A stretch of 5,907 nt of DNA from Patescibacteria group bacterium (GTDB taxonomy: Bacteria > Patescibacteriota > Minisyncoccia > Phycocordibacterales > Phycocordibacteraceae), in NCBI GenBank assembly GCA_018823385.1, contig JAHJIK010000038.1, forward strand, positions 1 to 5,907, in the 5' to 3' direction. The notes under the pieces were generated by a model. That model did not search any database and was not told where the DNA came from. It worked only from the letters and a program-made list of their open reading frames with translations. Positions 1 to 4,016 of the stretch are shown piece after piece. A program made the translations under genes and the position numbers. The stretch's first letter is position 1. Each line of letters starts with the position of its first letter.

Positions 1-237
1 ATCTTTGTATTCTAATTCCCTCGATCTCGACAGCTCCTCCGCCGTCTTCTTTTTCTTCTCAGCCTGCTCCTCGATGAATGCCACAAGAGATTCTTTGTCG
101 AGCAACCATGAACGGCCAACCCGCATTCCGATGATTTTTTCGTCTCTACAAAGTCGAGAAAGGTAGTCCGCAGAGTACCCCGAAAGAGCAGATGCTTCCC
201 GAGTGGAAATGAGGAGTTTGTTAAGAAGCAAAGTCAT
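1..237 (-). CDS. Excisionase/MerR-like helix-turn-helix protein, C-terminal part beyond the left edge
   Basis: Reading the minus strand from the ATG at 235-237 gives 79 uninterrupted codons to the window edge. Residues about 9-55 form a compact winged-HTH of the excisionase type: a recognition segment GYSADYLSRLCR (20-31), then a wing KIIGMRVGRSW (34-44) and a closing helix ending LVAFIEEQ. Residues 56-79 are highly charged (EKKKKTAEELSRSRELEYKD) and probably start a helical or coiled-coil linker. The same GYxxDYxxxLCR and VGRSW signatures occur in the protein encoded at 695-1474, so the two are related. The ATG is the first start after an in-frame TAG at 256-258. No Shine-Dalgarno sequence precedes it, and the leader predicted from the promoter is only about 15 bases. 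A DNA-binding role is inferred from the fold. The target is unknown, and whether it carries a membrane anchor like its relative cannot be seen. Confidence 0.85.
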   Translation of the reverse strand, partial: MTLLLNKLLISTREASALSGYSADYLSRLCRDEKIIGMRVGRSWLLDKESLVAFIEEQAEKKKKTAEELSRSRELEYKD

Positions 238-239
238 GA

Positions 240-280
240 CGGATATCCGAATTAACTATATTGTAACTAGTTATTCCGGA
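240..280. promoter_or_regulatory. Cluster of palindromes and direct repeats over the promoter (candidate operator)
   Basis: Three perfect palindromes sit here: CGGATATCCG (240-249, in the predicted leader), TAACTAGTTA (264-273, overlapping the -10 box) and TCCGGA (275-280, in the spacer). TAACTA occurs at 253-258 and again at 264-269, exactly 11 bases apart, about one helical turn. A third copy lies at 345-350 within an 8-base repeat ATTAACTA (251-258 and 343-350). Because the gene it precedes encodes a DNA-binding protein, autoregulation is a reasonable guess. Nothing in the sequence proves binding. Confidence 0.4.
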
Positions 281-289
281 TTCTTTCAA
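260..289 (-). promoter_or_regulatory. Sigma70-type promoter of the left-edge HTH gene
   Basis: On the minus strand there is a -35 box TTGAAA (284-289, 5/6 to consensus), an 18-base spacer and a -10 box TACAAT (260-265, 5/6 to consensus). Transcription should begin near 252-254, giving a leader of about 15 bases before the ATG at 237. This is the best promoter match seen in the window. The spacer and -10 region overlap the TAACTA repeats annotated separately. Confidence 0.7.
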
Positions 290-526
290 TTTTATTTGGG
301 GATAAATATTTGATGAAGATGTTCTCAAAAAAAGAAAAAAATATTAACTAAACATGCACTGACCCACGGAATATTTTCGACAGAAAAATGACTCTCCTCT
401 CGGCGAAAAAATGAGCAAAGAAGATTCACAAACTACTTCATCAACACCAAAAGACGAAACTATGAAGTCTCCCAGTCGATCCTGTGCCTCAACAAAGCAG
501 GTCTTAGGCGCAATGGCGTGTGGACT
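290..526. other. AT-rich intergenic stretch with no convincing gene
   Basis: Between the left-edge gene's promoter and the terminator at 527-556 I find no gene I would defend. The right half holds a plus-strand frame from ATG 411 to TGA 555-557 (48 codons, starting MSKEDSQTTSSTPKDET). It has no ribosome binding site, and its end lies inside the terminator hairpin. The opposite strand has a 62-codon frame starting at a TTG in the terminator T-tract. The left part has a purine run (325-341), which is a T-rich run on the minus strand and could act as an upstream element for the promoter at 260-289. Confidence 0.5.
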
Positions 527-556
527 AAACAAAACACCCAGACGGCGTGCTGGGTG
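527..556 (-). terminator. Intrinsic terminator of the membrane-tethered HTH gene
   Basis: Minus-strand stem CACCCAG / CTGGGTG (550-556 with 535-541, 7 bp, 8-base loop) is followed by TTTTGTTT (534 down to 527). Outside the stem, AAACAA (527-532) can pair with TTGTTT (558-563), so the structure is partly bidirectional, but the U-rich tail favours minus-strand transcripts. It lies about 140 bases past the stop of the gene at 695-1474 and would end that transcript. Confidence 0.7.
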
Positions 557-564
557 ATTGTTTG

Positions 565-655
565 AACATATTCAGGATGGCGACTCTGCGAAGCAGTATT
601 CAGGAGAAATTGTTTGAGGAAGTACCAGATTCTACCTAATCTCCACTTTATTACT
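565..655. other. Part of the long 3' untranslated region, with a 9-base direct repeat
   Basis: This stretch lies between the hairpin at 656-684 and the terminator, so it should be the 3' end of the transcript of the gene at 695-1474. It contains TATTCAGGA twice (569-577 and 597-605) around a small inverted repeat CTGC-GAA-GCAG (586-596). A 20-codon plus-strand frame (577-639) is too short and unsupported to call a gene. No RNA family is recognised. Confidence 0.3.
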
Positions 656-684
656 GTATATCGTTCATACGAGACGAGATATAC
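656..684 (-). repeat. Inverted repeat just downstream of the membrane-tethered HTH gene
   Basis: GTATATC (656-662) and GATATAC (678-684) are perfect 7-base inverted arms around a 15-base interior. The interior can add three more pairs (CGT/ACG) if a small bulge is allowed. It starts 10 bases past the TAG at 695-697 and is not followed by a U-run, so it is not a classical terminator. It could cap the mRNA 3' end or be a protein site. Confidence 0.4.
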
Positions 685-694
685 ATAATATAAG

Positions 695-1474
695 CTATTT
701 ATTTAATACACTCTTCCCACCGAGATACTGAAAAACAGTACTTTCTCGTATTTCTTTACCTAAGTAGTTGTCGGCATACCCTGTTCCGACAGCAGTAACG
801 GTGACTAAAACAGTAACGATCAGTAGCAGTACGAGCTGAACAAGAACGCTTGTACCCTTCTTCTGTACTGGACGTGTTCTGCGCACAACTGGCTGTACAT
901 GTTCAACACGAGCAATATCCATTCGCTGCACAGAATCAACAGACGGCATTGATGTGTGCGAGCGCTGTATAGGCACATTACTTTGAATCTGTGACCATGG
1001 AGTATTGATGCTCACTTCCTCTGGGGTCTTCTCTACTTCTTGTCGCTCAAGTTCTTCAATCACTTCCTCTTTTACATCAAGTATTTCCTCTTGTTTTTGC
1101 TCAAACCATTCCTGCCATGCTTCCTGCATATCAGATAGAGCTTCTGATTTAACTTCCGCTTCATGCTCAACCGTAGCAACATCTTCACGCTCTACCATCT
1201 GAGGCATACTAGGAACCTCTTCAACAACGTACCGAGGTGCCTCCACTACAACCGGCCCATCTTCCAGATCGCTCTCAGGAGACTCCACCTCCTCTTCACC
1301 AAAGCGATGTGCCTTGATTGAATCCTCTAGTACGTACCAACTTCGACCCACCAACCGTGCTTGTACACGCCCTTCGCGGCACAACTGACCGACATAATCC
1401 TTCGCATAACCAGTAATTTCTGCTGCCCGCTTTGACGAGACGTATACCTTGTCATCTATGATAAGTTCATTCAT
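695..1474 (-). CDS. Membrane-tethered excisionase-like HTH protein (259 aa, uncharacterised)
   Basis: I do not recognise a named gene, but the architecture is clear. Residues about 10-55 form a winged HTH of the excisionase/MerR type, with GYAKDYVGQLCR (22-33) and VGRSWYV (42-48), closely matching the protein encoded at 1-237. Residues about 58-155 are a Glu-rich acidic segment, likely helical around 115-148. Residues 155-197 are polar and look disordered. A basic patch (RRTRPVQKK, 198-206) precedes one hydrophobic helix at about 209-231, followed by a tail of about 28 residues. By the positive-inside rule the HTH is cytoplasmic and the tail is outside, as in ToxR/CadC-style one-component regulators, although those have a different fold and large sensor domains. 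The ATG at 1472-1474 is the first start after an in-frame TAG at 1535-1537. AAAGG touches the ATG with no spacer. The gene stands alone between two terminators. The function is inferred; what it binds or senses is unknown. Confidence 0.88.
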   Translation of the reverse strand: MNELIIDDKVYVSSKRAAEITGYAKDYVGQLCREGRVQARLVGRSWYVLEDSIKAHRFGEEEVESPESDLEDGPVVVEAPRYVVEEVPSMPQMVEREDVATVEHEAEVKSEALSDMQEAWQEWFEQKQEEILDVKEEVIEELERQEVEKTPEEVSINTPWSQIQSNVPIQRSHTSMPSVDSVQRMDIARVEHVQPVVRRTRPVQKKGTSVLVQLVLLLIVTVLVTVTAVGTGYADNYLGKEIRESTVFQYLGGKSVLNK

Positions 1475-1480
1475 CCTTTG

Positions 1481-1486
1481 ATTATA
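1481..1486 (-). promoter_or_regulatory. TATAAT -10 box abutting the start codon of the membrane-tethered HTH gene
   Basis: A perfect TATAAT ends only 6 bases before the ATG at 1474, so transcription from it would start at or within about a base of the start codon, giving a leaderless mRNA. No good -35 box lies 16-18 bases upstream (TGATAA or GTGATA are the options) and there is no extended TG. A second -10-like TACAAT at 1519-1524 would give a leader of about 38 bases but also lacks a -35. As the preceding operon is terminated at 1537-1557, some promoter is needed in this gap. Confidence 0.45.
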
Positions 1487-1489
1487 AGG

Positions 1490-1502
1490 TATCTTGTCTC
1501 GT
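1490..1502 (+). repeat. 13-base element repeated in inverted orientation at 669-681
   Basis: TATCTTGTCTCGT here matches, with one mismatch, the reverse complement of ACGAGACGAGATA at 669-681. The two copies flank the membrane-tethered HTH gene almost symmetrically, about 15 bases outside its start and about 13 outside its stop. This copy occupies the region just upstream of the TATAAT box, where a regulator could act. It may still be a chance match. Confidence 0.3.
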
Positions 1503-1536
1503 TTATCACTGTATTTAAATTGTATAAGTGTGTACT

Positions 1537-1557
1537 AAAAAACCTCCCGAAGGAGGT
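1537..1557 (-). terminator. Intrinsic terminator of the secA-obgE-gatB operon (UUCG tetraloop)
   Basis: On the minus strand ACCTCC (1552-1557) and GGAGGT (1542-1547) form a 6-bp stem closed by a C(UUCG)G tetraloop, an especially stable loop, followed by a run of T down to 1537. It starts about 22 bases after the gatB stop. The complementary strand also has CTTTT after the stem, so weak plus-strand termination is possible, but no plus-strand gene needs it. Confidence 0.88.
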
Positions 1558-1579
1558 CTTTTAACGCTACGTTGTGTCC

Positions 1580-2989
1580 TTATTTCTGCAGCTCTTCGAC
1601 AAGAAGGTCTCGTAGGAGTCCTGGATTACCTGCCCCCTTCGCAGCCTTCATGGTCTGACCTACAAGGAACTGTAGTACTGAGTCTTTACCAGATCGATAC
1701 TCTGCTACGACATCTGGATTAGCAGCCAGCACCTCCTGCACAAATCCTCGAAGTGCTTCTGGGTCATTCACCTGACGCACACCAAGCTTGTCAGCAATAT
1801 CGCTCGGTACCCCGCCCTCAGCTGCCATGACCGCAATTACATCCTTAGCACCACGAGATGAAAGGTCTCCAGACTCAATCATTTGGATGACAGACACCAG
1901 CGCTTCTGGCGTTACCTTTTCGTACTCAACGCCACCATTCTTTGCATAGTATCCAGCGAGATCAGAAACAATGTAGTTTGTTGCAAGTAGTACAGAAGAT
2001 TCTGATGAACCAAGTTGCGCAATCACTGCGTTAAAAAATTCTGCACGCTCTGGTGTTGATGATAGAAAGAAAGCATCTTCCTCTTTCACTCCGTGCTGCA
2101 TGTATCGTTCACGCATGTCTTTTGGTAGTTCAGGTAGTGATGCGAGAAGTGCTTCGTGTGAAAATTCTGGCAGTGCACTAACACGCATCTTTGGAATGTC
2201 TGGCTCAGGGAAATATCGGTAGTCAGCACTTCCCTCCTTGAGCCGCTGTGAGAAGGTCTGCTGTTTGTTCTCATCCCAGCCACGTGTCTCCTGGGTCACC
2301 TTCCCTCCCTCGTCTATGAGCTTTGACTGTCGCTCGACTTCATATGCGATTGCTCGCTCAACTGATCTAAATGAGTTGAGGTTCTTTACCTCCACTTTTG
2401 TACCAAACGTGTCGTCCTTGGATACTGAAATATTTGCCTCGATACGCATCTCCCCTTTCTCAAGGTTTGCGTGAGACGCCCCAAGCGCTCGGAGGATTGA
2501 CTGAAGCTCTCGTGCGAATACTCCAGCAGTCTTTGCATCATGAATAACAGGTTCTGTTACCAGCTCCATCAATGGCACACCGGCGCGATTGAAATCCACT
2601 AAACTCTTTCCCCCCTCATGGCTTGAGCGAGCAGTGTCTTCCTCAAGATGAATACGGGTGATCGCAACACCAGCAAGTTCTCCGCCTGATATGAACGGGT
2701 ATTCAAACTGAGTGATCTGGTACCCCTTAGGGATGTCCGGATAGAAGTATGACTTTCGATCAAACTCGGTGAAGTCTGCCACCGTTCCTCCAATAGCAGT
2801 TCCAACTCGAAGTACCTGACGCACCGCTTCTTTGTTTGGTACCGGCAAGGTGCCTGGGTGCGCCATACAGACTGGGCATACGTTCGTATTAGGGCGATCT
2901 TCGTCTGCGTTATTCAGGCAGGTACAGAACATCTTCGTCTCTGTAGAGAGCTCTGCATGAATTTCTAGTCCAATGGTTGGGCGATACAT
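1580..2989 (-). CDS. gatB: Asp-tRNA(Asn)/Glu-tRNA(Gln) amidotransferase subunit B
   Basis: GatB binds the misacylated tRNA and, with GatA (glutaminase) and GatC, phosphorylates and amidates Glu-tRNA(Gln) or Asp-tRNA(Asn) in the cytoplasm. At 469 aa it is full length for the family. Visible hallmarks are GLEIHAELSTETKMF (7-21), RKSYFYPDIPKGYQITQ (78-94), the HLEEDTAR phosphorylation/amidation site region (114-121), DFNRAGVPLMELVTEP (132-147), EVKNLNSFRSVE (200-211) and DYRYFPEPDIP (256-266). The C-terminal YqeY-like tail domain ends VGQTMKAAKGAGNPGLL. Cys 22, 24, 38 and 41 form the CxC...CxxC cluster seen in many GatB proteins and probably hold zinc. The start gives the canonical N-terminus and follows an in-frame TAA, with GAAGGT running directly into the ATG. 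It is the last gene of the operon. gatA and gatC are not in the window and must lie elsewhere. Confidence 0.97.
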   Translation of the reverse strand: MYRPTIGLEIHAELSTETKMFCTCLNNADEDRPNTNVCPVCMAHPGTLPVPNKEAVRQVLRVGTAIGGTVADFTEFDRKSYFYPDIPKGYQITQFEYPFISGGELAGVAITRIHLEEDTARSSHEGGKSLVDFNRAGVPLMELVTEPVIHDAKTAGVFARELQSILRALGASHANLEKGEMRIEANISVSKDDTFGTKVEVKNLNSFRSVERAIAYEVERQSKLIDEGGKVTQETRGWDENKQQTFSQRLKEGSADYRYFPEPDIPKMRVSALPEFSHEALLASLPELPKDMRERYMQHGVKEEDAFFLSSTPERAEFFNAVIAQLGSSESSVLLATNYIVSDLAGYYAKNGGVEYEKVTPEALVSVIQMIESGDLSSRGAKDVIAVMAAEGGVPSDIADKLGVRQVNDPEALRGFVQEVLAANPDVVAEYRSGKDSVLQFLVGQTMKAAKGAGNPGLLRDLLVEELQK

Positions 2990-3010
2990 ACCTTCAGCTT
3001 ATAGCACCTG

Positions 3011-3029
3011 ACACTATTAGCAACAGTGT
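3011..3029 (-). other. Intercistronic hairpin between obgE and gatB
   Basis: The obgE stop codon runs into ACACTGT (3023-3029), which can pair with ATAGTGT (3011-3017) in RNA, giving a 7-bp stem with one G-U pair and a 5-base loop. No U-run follows, so it should not terminate. It may affect mRNA decay or processing. Downstream, TGCTATAAG (minus strand, about 2996-3004) resembles an extended -10 box, ending 8 bases before the gatB ATG, without a clear -35. Confidence 0.35.
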
Positions 3030-4015
3030 TATTCGGCCTCTGCAGGAGCCGTCAGGACCTTGGTGAGCTTGTCTGAGAACTCCTTGATAGAGTCGTCGTC
3101 AGCAATAGTTATGGTCCAAATCTCCTTCCCTGTCGCCCTCTCTAGGTCTGCAATAATCTCTTTGAGGCGATTCTCGTCTACCAAATCAGTCTTTGAGACC
3201 ACGATTATCTCGCGTTTATCCTCAAGGCCTCGTCCAAACGCCTTTAGCTCGTCCCGTATGGCACTATATGCTGCGAGAGGGTCTTCTTGCTCGACCGAGA
3301 CGAGATGTACAAGTATCTTTGTACGCTCAATGTGGCGAAGGAACTTAGAACCAAGCCCTCGTCCACGCGAGGCGCCTCCGATAAGACCTGGAATGTCAGC
3401 TAGGAGGTATCCATAGAAGTCACCGAGGTGTGGATCAAGTGTCGTAAATGGATAGGCGCCGACCTTAGACTGTGCTCGTGTCAGTGCATTAAGGAGAGAT
3501 GACTTGCCTGCGTTCGGGAACCCGACAAATCCAGCATCAGCGATGATCTTGAGGGTGATAGCGATATCCCCAACACCTCCTCCTTTTCCACCTGTATACT
3601 CCTCTGGGTTCTGATTTACCGAGCTTTTGAAGTGTGCGTTACCTAATCCACCTGGCCCACCCTTAAACACACGGACCTGCTGTCCGTTCTCGAGGATTTC
3701 AAATCGCTCCTGTGTAGTTCGGTTGATCGCCTCTGAACCAACTGGCACTTTCATGATGAATGGTTTTCCGTCTGCTCCAGTCTTATTGTTGTTTCCACCT
3801 ACACCACCATCCTCTCCACGAATCTTCTTTGTGTATCGATATGCAGCAAGGACGCCAAGGTCTCGAACTCCTTCGAGGATAATATCGCCACCGCGACCAC
3901 CATTACCTCCCGCAGGTCCACCCTTTTCCTTTCCTTTTATATGCAACCAGCGAACAACTCCGTTGCCTCCTCGTCCCGCTGTTGCGTGTATCGTTAGTTC
4001 GTCTACAAATGCCAT
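3029..4015 (-). CDS. obgE: Obg-family ribosome-associated GTPase, lacking the C-terminal OCT domain
   Basis: Obg proteins bind GTP, associate with the large ribosomal subunit and help its assembly and stress control. Residues 1-157 are the glycine-rich Obg fold (FVDELTIHATAGRGGNGVV, then GGPAGGNGGRGGD at 32-44, and GGPGGLGNAHF at 119-129). The G domain follows: P-loop GFPNAGKS (165-172), switch I FTT (190-192), DIPG (207-210) with the Obg-specific SKFLRHIERT (223-232), and the G4 motif SKTD (274-277). G4 is usually NKxD, so Asn is replaced by Ser here. The G5 position reads TITIADD (301-307) without the usual SA. At 328 aa the protein ends just after the G domain, so the C-terminal OCT domain of B. 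subtilis Obg is absent. The start lies one base after the secA stop and has no Shine-Dalgarno sequence, so translation is probably coupled to secA. Confidence 0.96.
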   Translation of the reverse strand: MAFVDELTIHATAGRGGNGVVRWLHIKGKEKGGPAGGNGGRGGDIILEGVRDLGVLAAYRYTKKIRGEDGGVGGNNNKTGADGKPFIMKVPVGSEAINRTTQERFEILENGQQVRVFKGGPGGLGNAHFKSSVNQNPEEYTGGKGGGVGDIAITLKIIADAGFVGFPNAGKSSLLNALTRAQSKVGAYPFTTLDPHLGDFYGYLLADIPGLIGGASRGRGLGSKFLRHIERTKILVHLVSVEQEDPLAAYSAIRDELKAFGRGLEDKREIIVVSKTDLVDENRLKEIIADLERATGKEIWTITIADDDSIKEFSDKLTKVLTAPAEAE

Positions 4016-4016
4016 A

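Noticed and set aside
344..532. 62-codon minus-strand frame between the two HTH genes
   Set aside because: It begins at a TTG inside the terminator T-tract, has no ribosome binding site, and its sequence shows no recognisable motif.
577..639. 20-codon plus-strand frame (MATLRSSIQEKLFEEVPDST)
   Set aside because: It is too short to support and lies antisense in the 3' region of a minus-strand transcript. The AGG touching its ATG is part of a short direct repeat.
565..694. Possible tRNA or CRISPR-like repeat unit
   Set aside because: There is no cloverleaf, no CCA end and only two copies of a 9-base repeat, so neither call is supported.
1005..1202. Ser-rich plus-strand frame of 65 codons
   Set aside because: It is the complement of the Glu-rich linker codons of the gene at 695-1474. 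The Ser/Thr repetition is a by-product.
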